NCBI RefSeq assembly: GCF_003254295.1
Contig: NZ_QKZO01000003.1
Location: 197,973-261,972, forward strand
Direction of reading: 5' to 3'
DNA length: 64,000 nt
Origin: Rhodobacter capsulatus
GTDB taxonomy: Bacteria; Pseudomonadota; Alphaproteobacteria; Rhodobacterales; Rhodobacteraceae
Of this stretch, positions 54,824 through 64,000 are shown in pieces. How positions within the stretch are numbered: position 1 is the stretch's first letter; each line of letters starts with the position of its first letter. A program made the position numbers and the translations under genes. Below the pieces are notes generated by a model. That model saw only the letters and a program-made list of their open reading frames with translations. It had not been told where the DNA came from and did no database searches.

Positions 54824-55140
54824 TCGTTTATGGCATCAAGACCTGTGGCACGGTGCAAAAGGCGCTGGCAGCCCTGACGGCGGCGGGCAAGGCGCCGGTG
54901 CTGCGCGATATCCGCAAGGAGCCGCTGACCGAGGCCGAGATCGCGGAATTCATCGCGGCCTTTGGCGAGAAGCTGATCAACCGCAGCTCGACCACCTGGC
55001 GCGGGCTTTCCGAGGCCGAGCGCGACGCGCCGATCGAGTCCCTTTTGCGCGCCCATCCGACGCTGATGAAACGGCCGGTGATCCGCGGCGACAGCCTGAC
55101 GCTGGGCTGGGACGCTGCCGCGCAAATGGCTCAATTATAA
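54820..55140 (+). CDS. Spx/ArsC-like protein, YffB type
   Basis: 106 residues, thioredoxin-like fold. It opens [19 protein letters not shown], close to the YffB pattern, with one Cys at residue 9, and has [14 protein letters not shown] at the C-terminus. No resolving Cys is present, so arsenate reduction by the standard mechanism is unlikely; YffB is proposed to bind glutathione. It is translationally coupled to lolD (4-bp overlap). Family confident; function open. Confidence 0.82.
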   Translation: MIVYGIKTCGTVQKALAALTAAGKAPVLRDIRKEPLTEAEIAEFIAAFGEKLINRSSTTWRGLSEAERDAPIESLLRAHPTLMKRPVIRGDSLTLGWDAAAQMAQL

Positions 55141-55270
55141 CTCTTTCTTACCTCTGACGCGTCCAAGTAATCTCAAAGTTGCGACATCTTATAACTTCTG
55201 GATGATAGGCTGGCGCGGCTTTTCGCGCTACTTTTCCCATGGGGAAGAGGCGAGATACAGGCAGGACGTC

Positions 55271-55552
55271 ATGACCGCAATTCCGAAGCCGCGGATAGAA
55301 ATCCCGCGCGAGGAAATCCGTTCCCAGTCGCAAAGCTTCTGGACACAGCTCGCATGGATCAGCGCGGGGGCCTCGCCCTTGATGGCCTGGCGCCGCGCCG
55401 CCCGGATGAGCGTGAGCGATCTGGCCCGGGAATCGGGCGTCACCCCCGAAACCATCACCGCGATCGAAGCGCGGCGCCACACCCCCAGCCGGCTGGAACT
55501 GGTGGCGCTGGCGGCCTCGCTGGGCCTTGGCGTCGGCGATCTGCAGGACTGA
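55271..55552 (+). CDS. Small XRE-type helix-turn-helix regulator
   Basis: 93 residues. A short N-terminal extension (IPKPRIEIPREEIRSQSQSFW) precedes one HTH of the XRE type (WRRAARMSVSDLARESGVTPETITAIEARRHTPSRLELVALAASLGL). The frame is open from 55202, but AGGACG before the ATG at 55271 fits better. Possible -35 TTGCGA (55179-55184) and -10 GATGAT (55201-55206) lie upstream. It converges on the cold-shock gene and shares the hairpin at 55574-55594. HTH confident; targets unknown. Confidence 0.75.
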   Translation: MTAIPKPRIEIPREEIRSQSQSFWTQLAWISAGASPLMAWRRAARMSVSDLARESGVTPETITAIEARRHTPSRLELVALAASLGLGVGDLQD

Positions 55553-55562
55553 GACGCCCCGG

Positions 55563-55594
55563 AAAAGAAAAAAGCCCGCGTGGGCGCCGCGGGC
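55563..55594 (-). terminator. Rho-independent terminator of the cold-shock gene
   Basis: On the minus strand GCCCGCG pairs with CGCGGGC (55588-55594 with 55574-55580) and is followed by TTTTTTCTTTT. It lies about 24 bases beyond the csp stop codon and could also end the convergent XRE transcript weakly. Confidence 0.88.
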
Positions 55595-55617
55595 CTTCTC
55601 GACGGCAGGAGCGTCGT

Positions 55618-55824
55618 TCAGAGAAGTTTCAGATCGCCCGCCGACGAGCGGCCGTCGCGCCCCGAGATCAGTTCGAAGCTGATCTTCTGGTTGTCGCTGA
55701 GCGACTTCAGCCCGGCGCGTTCCACCGCCGAGATGTGGACGAACACGTCCTTGCCACCCCCATCGGGGGCGATGAACCCGTAGCCCTTGGTGGTGTTGAA
55801 CCATTTCACGGTTCCGGTAGCCAT
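55618..55824 (-). CDS. cspA: Cold-shock protein, CspA family
   Basis: 68 residues, the standard length. RNP1 (KGYGFIAPD) and RNP2 (VFVHISAVE) are both present in the order [21 protein letters not shown], then KDVFVHIS. It binds single-stranded RNA and DNA and melts RNA structure. AGGAGAGAG lies just before the ATG at 55824. A gene-free region of 367 bp upstream suggests the long structured 5' leader that csp mRNAs often have. Confident as a Csp; paralogue number unknown. Confidence 0.94.
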   Translation of the reverse strand: MATGTVKWFNTTKGYGFIAPDGGGKDVFVHISAVERAGLKSLSDNQKISFELISGRDGRSSAGDLKLL

Positions 55825-56191
55825 ATCTCTCTCCTCGTATTGGCCTGGGGCGACATTGCCCCCGGACGTGCAGCCAGGTCTTCCAGTGTCTTCCGGCTGC
55901 CCCGAAAAGGGAGCGGTAGGAAAGTCCAAGTTCACGCGAAGGGAAGCGTGCCATACAGATTCCAAAAATCAACGGCCAAAGCGCCGCAGGTGTTGATTTC
56001 AAAGCCTGCGACATTTTTGCATCCCCAAGTTGAAGATGGAATAGTTTCAAAGTGTTGCAAGGCCCTCGAAAACAGGAACAAAACCAAAACACCCGCCCGG
56101 CCCCCGCGTCCCGCGCCATAGCCGCGCAGGGCTTGAAACGGCGAAACGCCACAGGTTTCCCCATGGCGTCCCGGTCGTTCAGGCGGCGATT
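55825..56191 (-). promoter_or_regulatory. Gene-free region: promoter and probable long 5' leader of the csp gene
   Basis: No credible gene. The part at about 55930-56060 is AT-richer and should hold the csp promoter on the minus strand, though I could not fix the hexamers. A CGCAGG...CCTGCG hairpin lies at 55985-56010, and a GGGGGCAATGTCGCCCC hairpin lies closer to the start codon. Near thrS an ACGCCA/TGGCGT hairpin (56146-56169) follows the thrS stop and may be its weak terminator. Confidence 0.45.
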
Positions 56192-58138
56192 TCAGCGCAG
56201 ATCGGGCGGCGTCGCCTCGGCTTTCAGCGCCGCGACGATCGCGTCGAGATCCACCGTCTCGGTGCGGGTGTCGCCCAGACGGCGGACCGAGACCGTGCGG
56301 GTCTCGACCTCTTTCGCACCGATGGCGAAGATATAGGGCACCTTGCCCAGGCTGTGTTCGCGGACCTTGTAGTTGATCTTTTCGTTGCGGGTGTCGCATT
56401 CGGCGCGAATCCCCGCCGCGATCAGCTTGGCGGCCACTTCCTCCACGTAATCATCGGCCTCGGAGGTGATCGAGGCGACAACGACCTGCCGCGGCGCCAG
56501 CCACAGCGGCAGCTTGCCCGCATGCGATTCGATCAGGATGCCGATGAAGCGCTCGAAACTGCCCAGACAGGCGCGGTGCAGCATGATCGGGCGATGTTTC
56601 GCGCCGTCGGGGCCGATGTAATTCGCATCGAGCCGCTCGGGCAGGTTCGGGTCCACCTGCAGCGTGCCGCATTGCCAGTCGCGCCCGATCGCATCGGTCA
56701 GCACGAATTCCAGCTTCGGCCCGTAAAACGCGCCCTCGCCCTCGAAAATCTCGTAGTCATGCCCGGCGGCGGTGACGGCATTGGCCAGCGCCGCTTCGGC
56801 ATGATCCCAGCTTTCCTCGGTGCCGATGCGCTTTTCGGGCCGGGTCGAAAGCTTGATGCGCCATGTGTCGAACCCCAGATCGGCATAGACGGCCGAGAGG
56901 AAGTCGATGAATTTCTTCGTTTCCGCCTCGATCTGATCGGGCATGCAGAAGATATGCGCATCGTCTTGCGTGAAGCCGCGCACCCGCATGATGCCATGCA
57001 GCGCCCCCGAGGGCTCATAGCGCGCACACGACCCGAATTCCGCCATCCGCAAGGGCAGATCGCGGTAGCTTTTCAGCCCGACGTTGAAGATCTGCACATG
57101 GCAGGGGCAGTTCATCGGTTTCAGCGCGTTGATCACCTTGTCCCGCGCGCCCTCTTCATCGACTTCGACGATGAACATGTTCTCGCGGTAGTTTTCCCAA
57201 TGCCCCGAGGCCTCCCAGAGCTTGCGGTTCACCACCTGCGGCGTGTTCACCTCGACATAGCCGTCGGCGCGCTGGCGGCGACGCATGTAATCCTGCAGCG
57301 TGGTGTAGATCGTCCAGCCGTTCGGATGCCAGAACACCTGGCCCGGGGCTTCCTCCTGCATGTGGTAAAGATCCATCTCGCGGCCGAGCTTGCGGTGGTC
57401 GCGCTTCGCGGCCTCCTCGAGCATGGTCATATGGGCTTTCAGGTCATCGCGGGTGCGGAAGGCGATGCCGTAGATGCGCTGCAGCATCGGGCGCGTGCTG
57501 TCGCCCAGCCAATAGGCACCCGCGACATGGGTCAGCTTGAAGGCGTCGGCGGGCACCTGGCCGGTGTGTTGCAGATGCGGGCCGCGGCACAGATCCTGCC
57601 AGCTCCCGTGCCAATACATCCGCAGGTCTTCCCCCTCGGGGATGCGGTTCACCAGCTCGACCTTGTAGGGCTCGCCCGATTTTTCGTAATGCGCGATGGC
57701 ATCGGCGCGCGACCAGACTTCGGTGCGGACAGGCTCGCGGGCGTTGATGATCTGCTTCATCCGCGCTTCGATCTGACCAAGGTCTTCGGGGGTGAAGGGC
57801 TCGGCGCGGTCGAAATCGTAAAACCAGCCCGCATCGCGGACCGGGCCGATCGTCACTTTCACATCGGGCCAGATTTCCTGCACGGCGCGGGCCATGATAT
57901 GGGCCAGATCGTGGCGGATCAGCTCCAGCGCCGGAACCGGGTCCTTCATCGTGTTGATCGAGATCCGGGCGTCGCGCTTGATCGGCCATTGCAGATCCCA
58001 ATGCGCGCCATCGAGCTGCGCCGAGATCGCCGCCTTCGCCAGCGAGGGCGAGATCGAGGCCGCCACTTCGGCCGCCGTCACCCCTGCGGGGTAATCGCGC
58101 TTCGCGCCATCGGGAAAGGAAAGGGAGATTTGGGACAT
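56192..58138 (-). CDS. thrS: Threonyl-tRNA synthetase
   Basis: 648 residues, full length. TGS domain (1-62), editing domain with HDLAHIMA and the C-terminal zinc-related motif (about 65-240), class II catalytic core (about 245-540: motif 2 region [15 protein letters not shown], Zn ligands in [10 protein letters not shown] and [11 protein letters not shown] motif 3), and the anticodon-binding domain (about 545-640). The ATG at 58138 is preceded by GAGGAGG. A gap with the multi-hairpin repeat copy C lies upstream. Confident. Confidence 0.97.
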   Translation of the reverse strand: MSQISLSFPDGAKRDYPAGVTAAEVAASISPSLAKAAISAQLDGAHWDLQWPIKRDARISINTMKDPVPALELIRHDLAHIMARAVQEIWPDVKVTIGPVRDAGWFYDFDRAEPFTPEDLGQIEARMKQIINAREPVRTEVWSRADAIAHYEKSGEPYKVELVNRIPEGEDLRMYWHGSWQDLCRGPHLQHTGQVPADAFKLTHVAGAYWLGDSTRPMLQRIYGIAFRTRDDLKAHMTMLEEAAKRDHRKLGREMDLYHMQEEAPGQVFWHPNGWTIYTTLQDYMRRRQRADGYVEVNTPQVVNRKLWEASGHWENYRENMFIVEVDEEGARDKVINALKPMNCPCHVQIFNVGLKSYRDLPLRMAEFGSCARYEPSGALHGIMRVRGFTQDDAHIFCMPDQIEAETKKFIDFLSAVYADLGFDTWRIKLSTRPEKRIGTEESWDHAEAALANAVTAAGHDYEIFEGEGAFYGPKLEFVLTDAIGRDWQCGTLQVDPNLPERLDANYIGPDGAKHRPIMLHRACLGSFERFIGILIESHAGKLPLWLAPRQVVVASITSEADDYVEEVAAKLIAAGIRAECDTRNEKINYKVREHSLGKVPYIFAIGAKEVETRTVSVRRLGDTRTETVDLDAIVAALKAEATPPDLR

Positions 58139-58250
58139 GCGTCCTCCTCGTCGGTTTGGCGGCTACAAAGCGCCCGGTTGCGGGTTATGATGCGGCGGGT
58201 ATGCGCCGGGGCGCGCAGCGTGTCAACCGTGGCGCTTTTGCGCAGGCAAA

Positions 58251-58386
58251 AGGGGGGCGCTGCCCCCCTCTTGGCCTTCGGCCAATTCACCCCCCGGGAT
58301 GTATGGAGCAAGATGAAAGACCATGCGTTCATCTTGCCTCAAATATCCCGGGGGGAGTCCTGAAAGGACGGGGGGCAGAGCCCCCC
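58251..58386. repeat. Multi-hairpin dispersed repeat, copy C
   Basis: In order: AGGGGGGC-GCT-GCCCCCCT (58251-58269), TTGGCC-TTC-GGCCAA (58271-58285), a central stem of two 28-nt arms (58290-58317 with 58328-58355, about four mismatches), GTCC-TGAAA-GGAC (58357-58369) and GGGGGGC-AGA-GCCCCCC (58370-58386). Read in reverse complement it has the same order of parts as copy B at 10850-10977. It fills most of the 275-bp gap upstream of thrS and downstream of the outer-membrane protein gene. Confidence 0.85.
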
Positions 58387-58413
58387 TCCCCGGTGTTTCG
58401 CAAGCGCTCCGGC

Positions 58414-59043
58414 TCAGAACCGGAAGCCCGCGCGCACCTGCACGGTGTTGAAGTTGGTGTCGATGCTGCGCGCTGAGCCGTCGAAATCGGTGCTGAGCTC
58501 GCGGCGCATCAGTTCGGCACCGACCGACCATTTGTCGTTCACCGCGTAATCGACGCCCAGACCGTAGTTCATGCCATCGGCCGCGCCATTCGTCTGGCCG
58601 TCGCCATTCTTCCAGTCGCCGCGCGAATAGCCGACGAAGGCATAGGGCAGCGCCTTGCCATAGGCCATCCCGGCGCGGGCCTTCAGGTCGATCATGTTGT
58701 CGAACTTGCCCGGCGCCCCCTCCAGGTTGAAATCGGTGGCCTGGGCCGCGATCTCGCCACCGTAGACGAGCGCGCCCGATTGCAGGTTGTAGCCGCCCAT
58801 CACGCCGTAGCTGCCGCGGCCCATGCCGAAGGCGGTGCCGTCGGGCGTGTAGCTGGCGCCGCCGCCGGTGACAGAGCCGCCGGTGATCCCGGCGTAGAAC
58901 CCGTCCCAGGCTTGCACGGGCGCGGGCGCCGGGGTCGCCGCCACCGTCGGTTCGCTTTCGACAACGGGCGCGGAGAGGTTACCGGCAAAGGCGGGGGCGG
59001 CAAGGCTTGCCATCGCGACAATCGCAACACTGAGCTTTTTCAT
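58414..59043 (-). CDS. Outer-membrane beta-barrel protein
   Basis: 209 residues. Signal peptide of about 21 residues (MKKLSVAIVAMASLAAPAFA), a Pro/Ala/Thr-rich linker (about 22-45), then an eight-stranded barrel pattern of the OmpW/Omp25-like opacity type (WDGFYAGITGG, YGVMGGYNLQSG, ARAGMAYGKALPYAFVGYSRG, YGLGVDYAVNDKWSVGAEL) ending in the classic C-terminal ...VQVRAGFRF. Exported and inserted by BAM. The start lies in a 284-bp gap facing the RTX gene. Class confident; function unknown. Confidence 0.88.
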   Translation of the reverse strand: MKKLSVAIVAMASLAAPAFAGNLSAPVVESEPTVAATPAPAPVQAWDGFYAGITGGSVTGGGASYTPDGTAFGMGRGSYGVMGGYNLQSGALVYGGEIAAQATDFNLEGAPGKFDNMIDLKARAGMAYGKALPYAFVGYSRGDWKNGDGQTNGAADGMNYGLGVDYAVNDKWSVGAELMRRELSTDFDGSARSIDTNFNTVQVRAGFRF

Positions 59044-59172
59044 CTTACTCTTCCTTCAGCAAAGATGCGTCATGCCAGCAAGATTTGCATTTTTCCGAAC
59101 AAGTTCAATATTTTGACCGGGAACATCGAAACACGTTCGCTCAAGAGCCCGTGCCCTCGAAGTGATGAAAAG

Positions 59173-59203
59173 GCCCGCGTCCTTGCGGCGCGGGCTTTGT
59201 TTT
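59173..59203. terminator. Bidirectional-looking terminator hairpin between the porin-like and RTX genes
   Basis: GCCCGCG (59173-59179) pairs with CGCGGGC (59189-59195). A T-rich run follows on the plus strand (TTTGTTTT) and an A-run precedes it, giving CCTTTTC on the minus strand. The gene that could use it is the RTX gene, which ends at 59328 on the minus strand. The rest of the 284-bp gap holds the promoter of the outer-membrane protein gene, with an AT-rich patch at about 59085-59135. Confidence 0.7.
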
Positions 59204-59290
59204 CAATCGGTTCGCGGCCGGGCCGGGCTCACGATCCGGTGTGGATCGGCGCGATGCGATCGCGGGCAGACCCGAGGATACGGCCGCAAT

Positions 59291-59319
59291 GTCCCGCCCG
59301 GGACGACCCCGGGCGGGAC
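59291..59319 (-). terminator. Perfect 12-bp hairpin after the RTX stop codon
   Basis: GTCCCGCCCGGG pairs with CCCGGGCGGGAC around an ACGAC loop, 8 bases beyond the RTX stop. No T-run follows directly; the hairpin at 59173-59203 may be the actual terminator. Confidence 0.65.
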
Positions 59320-59327
59320 GGATCGCG

Positions 59328-62300
59328 TCAGACGAAGATCACGTCGCTGCCCGAGAGGCTGAAATCGGCCGCGGTGAAGCTGCCCGTCAGCCGGATCGTC
59401 AGATCCGCCCCGGCGGTGCCGTCCAGGCCGATCGCCAGCGTCGTCACCCCGCCCGCGGCGGAAACCGCGATCTGCCCGGCGCTCAGCGTCGTGCCCGCGC
59501 CATTGGCGATGCCGTTCAGCGTCAGCCCGCTCAGCCGCAGCCGGTCACCGCTGGCGCCATCGGCGATCGTGTCGATGCCGCAGCCGTAAAGGTTGGTGAA
59601 CTGGAACACATCCGCCCCCGCGCCACCGAGCAGCGTGTCGTTGCCGTCGCCGCCGTTCAGGATGTCATTGCCGGCGCCGGTGCTGATCCGGTCGTTGCCG
59701 CCAAAGGCGTAAAGCCGGTCGTTGCGGGCCGAACCGGTGATGTTGTAGGTCTCGAAGTTGTTGAAGGTGGCGTCATAGCTGCCGTCGGTGGCATAGATGT
59801 GATAGGCGCCATTCGAGACATAATCCATCCGCAGCCCCGCCGTCGCCAGCGAGGCGTTCAGCGTCAGGCTGTCGCTGCCCGCGCCGCCATCCGCCCATTC
59901 CGACCGGCCGCGGCCCAGATTGACGCTGTCATTGCCCTCGTTCGTCGCCACCGTGTCATTGCCGGTCCCCGCCGAGAGGTTGACGATGTCGGCATTCTGC
60001 CCGGTGGTCAGCGACACCGCCTCGATCCCGGTCAGGACCGTGCCCGCCCCGCTGACCGTGGCCGCGCCCGCCGCGCTCAGCGTCAGACCGATCGCCACCG
60101 TCGCGCCCGCAAAGCTGGCCTGCCAGGTGTCGACGCCCGCGCCGCCGTTGATCACGTCGGCCCCGGCCGCGCCATTGAGCCAGTCATTGCCCGCGCCGCC
60201 GGTCAGCGTGTCGGCCGCCCCGGCGCCGATCAGCGTGTCGGCCCCGGCCCCGCCGGTCACGTTGAAGCGCTCGACGTTGATGTAGTCGAGGAAATGCGCG
60301 TCCCCCTGTTCGCCGTAGCGGTTCCAGCCGTTCGAGGTGTAGCGGCTCTGGATCGCCTCGGTGCTGGCGGAATAGTCGAGGATCAGCAGATCGACCCCGG
60401 CGCCGCCGTCGAACCCGTCCTGACCCAGCCCGAGCGAGACGGTGTCATTGCCCGCATTGCCCGCGAACCAGTCGTTGCCGCTTTGGCCGGTGGTGTCGAT
60501 CAGATCGGCCCCGGCGCCGCCGGTCAGGCTGACCTGTTCGATGTTGCGCACGTCGCAGCCCGAGCCGGTCGCCTGCGCCGCGGTCTGGCTGGCCGAGGCG
60601 CTGAAGCGCAGCCCCGCCGAGATCGCCGAGAGATCCGCCCGCCACAGGTCGCTGCCCGCGCCGCCGTCGATCACCGCCCGCCCGGCGCCGCTGTCGAGCG
60701 TGTCATTGCCCGCGCCGCCGCGCAAAGTGTCGGTCATCGCGCCGCCGACAAGGCTGTCGTGCCCCGCGCCGCCGGTCATGTCGTAATGCTCGATGTTGAT
60801 GAAATCGACCTGATCGCCGCTGGTCGAGCTGAAGCGATACCAGCCGTTCGAGACATAGCTGTAGGTGATGCCCTGCGTCGCCCCGGCGATGCCCGACCAG
60901 TCGAGGATCAGCGTGTCCTCGCCCTCGGCGCCATTGACCGCATCGACACCGCGCCAGACCGCGGCGCTGTCATTGCCCGCGCCCAGATAAAGGTTGTCGT
61001 CATAGGCGCCGCTGCGGGTGGTGATGAGATCGCGCACCGCGGTTCCGGTGTAATTCAGCCGTTCCAGCCCGCTGATCACCGCGCCGTAATTCGTGGTCTG
61101 GGTCTGGAAATTGATGAGGACGTTGGTCTCGTGTTCCGAGAGGTTCGCCTCCCACAGATCCACGCCGTCGCCGCCGGTGATCACGTCGACCCCGCCGCCG
61201 CCCGAGAGCGTGTCGTCGCCGCCATTGCCGACCAGCCGGTCGTTCAGCGCCGCGCCAAGCAGATAGTCGTTGCCCGCCCCGCCGGTCAGGAAGAAGCGTT
61301 CGAAGTTGATGTAGTCGAGCCGGTCGCCGCTGGCCGCGCCGAAGCGATACCAGCCATTCGAGACATAGCTGCGGCTGATCCCCTGGGTGGCATCGGTGAT
61401 GCCCGACCAGTTCATCACCAGCAGATCTTCGCCCGCCTCGCCATTGGCGCTGTCGACGCCGCGGCCGGTGGTGACGGCATCGTCGCCCGCGCCCGTGCTG
61501 AAGCTGTCGTTGTAGCGCCCGGATTGCGCCACGACGGTGTCGTCAAAGGCCGAGCCAGTATAGCTCAGCCGCTCGATGCCGCTGAACACCGCGCCGGTGT
61601 TGCTGGTCTGGCTGACCAGGCTGACCGAGGTGTTCGCCTCGATGTCGGTCAGATCGACCTGCCACAGGTCGACCCCGGCGCCGCCCGCGACGGTATCGGC
61701 CCCGGTGCCGCCGATCAGCGTGTCATTGCCGCCGTTGCCGGTCAGCCGGTCGGCCTGCCCGGCGCCCGAGAGCCAGTCGTTGCCCGCGCCGCCGGTCAGG
61801 AAATAGCGCTCGAAGTTGATGTAGTTCACTTGATCGCCGCTGAGCGCCGAATAGCGATACCAGCCGTTCGAGACATAGGCATTGCGGATCGCGAAGCTCG
61901 GATCGGTGATCGCGGACCAGTCGAAGATCATGATGTCGGTGCCCTCGCCGCCATTGATCCAGTCGATGCCGCGCCCGCCGTTGACCTGATCGCTGCCGTT
62001 GCCGGTCGAGATGTCGTCATTGCCGACAAAGGCCGAGGTGTTGATCACGTCATCGCCGATGCCGGTGGTGATCGAGAGCGCCTCGATCTGGGCGAAGCGC
62101 GCCCCGGTGGCGGCGACCAGCTGGGTGATCGCGGGATCGGCGGAGAGCGTGATCAGCACGTTGCCGGTGACGGCGCCGTAACCGGCGGTCCAGCGGTCGA
62201 AGCCCGCGCCGCCATGCACGACATCGGCACCGAGCCCGCTGGTCAGGTTGTCGGCCCCGGCGCCGCCGTAAAGCTGGTCGACGTCATTCGCCCCGCGCAG

Positions 62301-62549
62301 GTCGTCATCCCCCGATCCGCCGCGCAGGATGAACCGCTCGAAGTTGTAGAAATCGATGCTGGACGACAGGTAATCGGTGAAACGATAAAAGCCGTTGCCC
62401 GCATATTCATAGATGATGTCGCTTGCAAGCGCCGTGTAATTCACCACCAGCGTATCAACGCCCCCCGCGGCGTTGACGCTGTAGATCCCGGTTGGCGTGA
62501 CGGTGACGGTGTTGTTGCCGCTGGTGACGGGAAGTCCAGTAATAGCCAT
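59328..62549 (-). CDS. RTX-type calcium-binding protein with six long tandem modules
   Basis: 1073 residues. Nonapeptide RTX motifs (GGAGNDxLxG, GGGGVDVITGG and similar) occur throughout and should form calcium beta-rolls. A larger unit of about 170 residues repeats six times, each copy opening with a Tyr-x-Ser-Asn-Gly-Trp-Tyr-Arg-like motif (first copy diverged: YEYAGNGFYRF) and containing one or more RTX blocks. There is no N-terminal signal; the C-terminus ends in a hydrophobic/acidic strand (FSLSGSDVIFV) as in type I secretion substrates. No type I secretion genes are near. GAGGAGGAG precedes the ATG at 62549. It could be an adhesin, S-layer or biofilm protein. Family confident; role unknown. 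Confidence 0.9.
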   Translation of the reverse strand: MAITGLPVTSGNNTVTVTPTGIYSVNAAGGVDTLVVNYTALASDIIYEYAGNGFYRFTDYLSSSIDFYNFERFILRGGSGDDDLRGANDVDQLYGGAGADNLTSGLGADVVHGGAGFDRWTAGYGAVTGNVLITLSADPAITQLVAATGARFAQIEALSITTGIGDDVINTSAFVGNDDISTGNGSDQVNGGRGIDWINGGEGTDIMIFDWSAITDPSFAIRNAYVSNGWYRYSALSGDQVNYINFERYFLTGGAGNDWLSGAGQADRLTGNGGNDTLIGGTGADTVAGGAGVDLWQVDLTDIEANTSVSLVSQTSNTGAVFSGIERLSYTGSAFDDTVVAQSGRYNDSFSTGAGDDAVTTGRGVDSANGEAGEDLLVMNWSGITDATQGISRSYVSNGWYRFGAASGDRLDYINFERFFLTGGAGNDYLLGAALNDRLVGNGGDDTLSGGGGVDVITGGDGVDLWEANLSEHETNVLINFQTQTTNYGAVISGLERLNYTGTAVRDLITTRSGAYDDNLYLGAGNDSAAVWRGVDAVNGAEGEDTLILDWSGIAGATQGITYSYVSNGWYRFSSTSGDQVDFINIEHYDMTGGAGHDSLVGGAMTDTLRGGAGNDTLDSGAGRAVIDGGAGSDLWRADLSAISAGLRFSASASQTAAQATGSGCDVRNIEQVSLTGGAGADLIDTTGQSGNDWFAGNAGNDTVSLGLGQDGFDGGAGVDLLILDYSASTEAIQSRYTSNGWNRYGEQGDAHFLDYINVERFNVTGGAGADTLIGAGAADTLTGGAGNDWLNGAAGADVINGGAGVDTWQASFAGATVAIGLTLSAAGAATVSGAGTVLTGIEAVSLTTGQNADIVNLSAGTGNDTVATNEGNDSVNLGRGRSEWADGGAGSDSLTLNASLATAGLRMDYVSNGAYHIYATDGSYDATFNNFETYNITGSARNDRLYAFGGNDRISTGAGNDILNGGDGNDTLLGGAGADVFQFTNLYGCGIDTIADGASGDRLRLSGLTLNGIANGAGTTLSAGQIAVSAAGGVTTLAIGLDGTAGADLTIRLTGSFTAADFSLSGSDVIFV

Positions 62550-62820
62550 GGTCTCCTCCTCTTTCGTCCGCTGTGCAGCATGACGTCAGCCGGAATTGGC
62601 CTTGTCCATTGGGTTACGGACGACAGCCGGATGATACACCCGATCCGGCATGGCCCGACTGCGACAAGATTGCTTTTCCGGCGCGTGACGACTGTCTTTT
62701 GGGACAGGTTCCGCACCGCGGCGGCGCGCGTCCAGCCCGCGGCGCCCCCGGCCCATCTTGCCCCGCGACGCCGTTTCCACTACCCACTTGCGCAACGAAA
62801 CCCTGTGCCGAGGCTTGTCC

Positions 62821-64000
62821 ATGCGCCTTTCCCGCTACTTCCTCCCCGTTCTCAAGGAAAACCCCGCCGAGGCGCAGATCGTCAGCCACCGGCTGATGCT
62901 GCGCGCGGGCATGATCAAGCAGCAGGCGGCGGGGATCTATTCCTGGCTGCCGCTCGGCTTCAAGGTGCTCAAGCGCATCGAACAGATCGTGCATGAAGAA
63001 CAGATCCGCGCCGGGCATATTCCGCTGCTGATGCCGACGCTGCAACCGGCCGATCTGTGGCGCGAAAGCGGCCGCTATGACGATTACGGCCAGGAAATGC
63101 TGCGCATCAAGGACCGGCACGAGCGCGAGATGCTGTATGGTCCGACGAACGAGGAGATGATCACCGACATCTTCCGCGCGCATGTGTCCTCCTACAAGGA
63201 CCTGCCGCTGACGCTTTACCACATCCAGTGGAAGTTCCGCGACGAGGTCCGCCCGCGCTTCGGCGTCATGCGCGGCCGCGAATTCTACATGAAAGACGGC
63301 TACAACTTCGACCTGACCCGCGAAGACGCGCTGCATGCCTACAACCGTCACATGGTCAGCTACCTGCGCACCTATGAACGGATGGGGCTGACCGCCATTC
63401 CGATGCGCGCCGCCTCGGGGCCGATCGGCGGCGACAACACGCATGAGTTCCTCGTCCTCGCCCAGACCGGCGAATCCGAGGTGTTCTATGACGCCAAGGT
63501 GCCCGATCTGAAACTGGGCGACCGGGCGGTGGATTACGACGACCGCGATCAGGTGGCGGCGATCTGTCAGGAATTCACCACGCTTTACGCCCGCACCGAC
63601 GAAACCCACGACGCGGCGGTGTTCAACGAAATCCCCGAAGACCGCCGCTGCGTCGGCCGCGGCATCGAAGTGGGGCAGATCTTCTACTTCGGCACGAAAT
63701 ATTCCGAAGCGATGGGCGCCACCGTCGTCACCCCCGATGGCACCCGTGTGCCGGTCGAGATGGGCAGCCACGGCATCGGCGTTTCGCGGCTTCTGGGCGC
63801 GCTGATCGAGGCGAACCATGACGAGCGCGGCATCATCTGGCCCGAGGGTGTGACGCCCTTCCATGTCGGCCTCGTCAACCTGAAACAGGGCGACGGGGCG
63901 ACCGATGCCGCCTGCGCCGGGATCTACAAGGCGCTGGTGGCCAAGGGGCTCGAGCCCCTTTACGACGACCGCGACGAACGCGCGGGGGCGAAATTCGCCA
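62821..64000 (+). CDS. proS: Prolyl-tRNA synthetase, 5' part (cut by window end)
   Basis: 393 codons are visible and the frame is open at 64000. The start [23 protein letters not shown] and class II motifs are typical of the alphaproteobacterial (short, eukaryote-like arrangement without the large INS editing insert) Pro[33 protein letters not shown] (motif 2 region), YMKDGYNFD and [16 protein letters not shown] (motif 3). About 430-450 residues are expected in total. The 271-bp gap upstream separates it from the divergent RTX gene and shows no other gene. Confident. Confidence 0.96.
   Translation, partial: MRLSRYFLPVLKENPAEAQIVSHRLMLRAGMIKQQAAGIYSWLPLGFKVLKRIEQIVHEEQIRAGHIPLLMPTLQPADLWRESGRYDDYGQEMLRIKDRHEREMLYGPTNEEMITDIFRAHVSSYKDLPLTLYHIQWKFRDEVRPRFGVMRGREFYMKDGYNFDLTREDALHAYNRHMVSYLRTYERMGLTAIPMRAASGPIGGDNTHEFLVLAQTGESEVFYDAKVPDLKLGDRAVDYDDRDQVAAICQEFTTLYARTDETHDAAVFNEIPEDRRCVGRGIEVGQIFYFGTKYSEAMGATVVTPDGTRVPVEMGSHGIGVSRLLGALIEANHDERGIIWPEGVTPFHVGLVNLKQGDGATDAACAGIYKALVAKGLEPLYDDRDERAGAKFA

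Noticed and set aside
54820-55140. Arsenate reductase
   Set aside because: Only one Cys and the YffB-type start [12 protein letters not shown]; no ars genes nearby.
59328-62549. CRISPR-like or satellite repeat
   Set aside because: The 510-bp periodicity is in frame, degenerate at the DNA level and encodes RTX motifs; it is a coding repeat.
59241-62996. 1251-codon open frame on the plus strand opposite the RTX gene
   Set aside because: It is antisense to a gene with clear RTX repeats; its composition is a by-product of GC-rich codon bias, and the repetitive RAVDDRxxAV-like protein matches no family. It even crosses the proS start.

Overview
The window is a continuous, GC-rich stretch of chromosome from an alphaproteobacterium, most likely Rhodobacter or a close member of the Rhodobacteraceae. 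The evidence is the gene content: a TakP-type 2-oxo-acid-binding protein, a DksA without its zinc cysteines, a bacterial aspartate/glutamate leucyltransferase, DUF2852, dispersed multi-hairpin repeats and very strong G/C codon bias. I saw no rRNA, tRNA, insertion sequence, phage gene or CRISPR array. The right edge cuts proS.

Layout. 0.27-4.6 kb: a DUF2852 membrane protein with two matched operator palindromes, bpt, an orphan takP with a clear terminator, a pteridine-reductase-like SDR with folB, and a small membrane protein. 4.7-10.8 kb: a GH3 beta-glucosidase coupled to a GH144-type endo-beta-1,2-glucanase, a convergent SbmA/BacA-like ABC exporter with degenerate ATPase residues, and an SDR without a recognisable catalytic Ser. 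11.1-18.3 kb: the classical surE-pcm-nlpD set, a YidE/AspT-type antiporter, xthA, a flavin monooxygenase and dksA. 18.5-19.3 kb: a MoxR ATPase.

19.3-27.8 kb is the most interesting region. It is a tightly coupled seven-gene minus-strand operon, in transcription order: radical SAM/SPASM protein, fatty-acyl-AMP ligase, cytochrome P450, acyl carrier protein, GT2-TylF fusion, methyltransferase-CmcI-like fusion, and a thioesterase-like hydrolase with a Cys nucleophile. There are no PKS or NRPS modules. It reads as a compact pathway that activates an acyl or amino-acid-like starter, loads it on a free-standing ACP, tailors it and releases it. I do not recognise it as a described cluster. A divergent Lrp/AsnC regulator sits at its promoter end.

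28.7-35.0 kb: a GntR/FCD regulator divergent from a branched-chain-type ABC importer (binding protein, two permeases, two ATPases) ending in a hydantoin/allantoin-type racemase; probably ureide or hydantoin uptake. 35.0-44.5 kb: eight minus-strand genes for amine (putrescine-like) use, namely a PuuB-like flavin oxidase, a PAS protein, a degenerate AAA/Fis regulator, a PotDABC-like importer and a PuuC-like aldehyde dehydrogenase. 44.8-52.7 kb: a surface-polysaccharide island (flippase, four sugar-handling enzymes, a sulfotransferase and a strikingly AT-rich Wzy-like membrane protein). 52.9-64.0 kb: lolCD, a Spx/ArsC-like protein, an XRE regulator, a cold-shock protein, thrS, an outer-membrane beta-barrel, a six-module RTX-type protein and the 5' part of proS.

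Functions are assigned from motifs and context read by eye; no database search was possible. Starts were chosen from ribosome-binding sites, gene overlaps and family N-termini.
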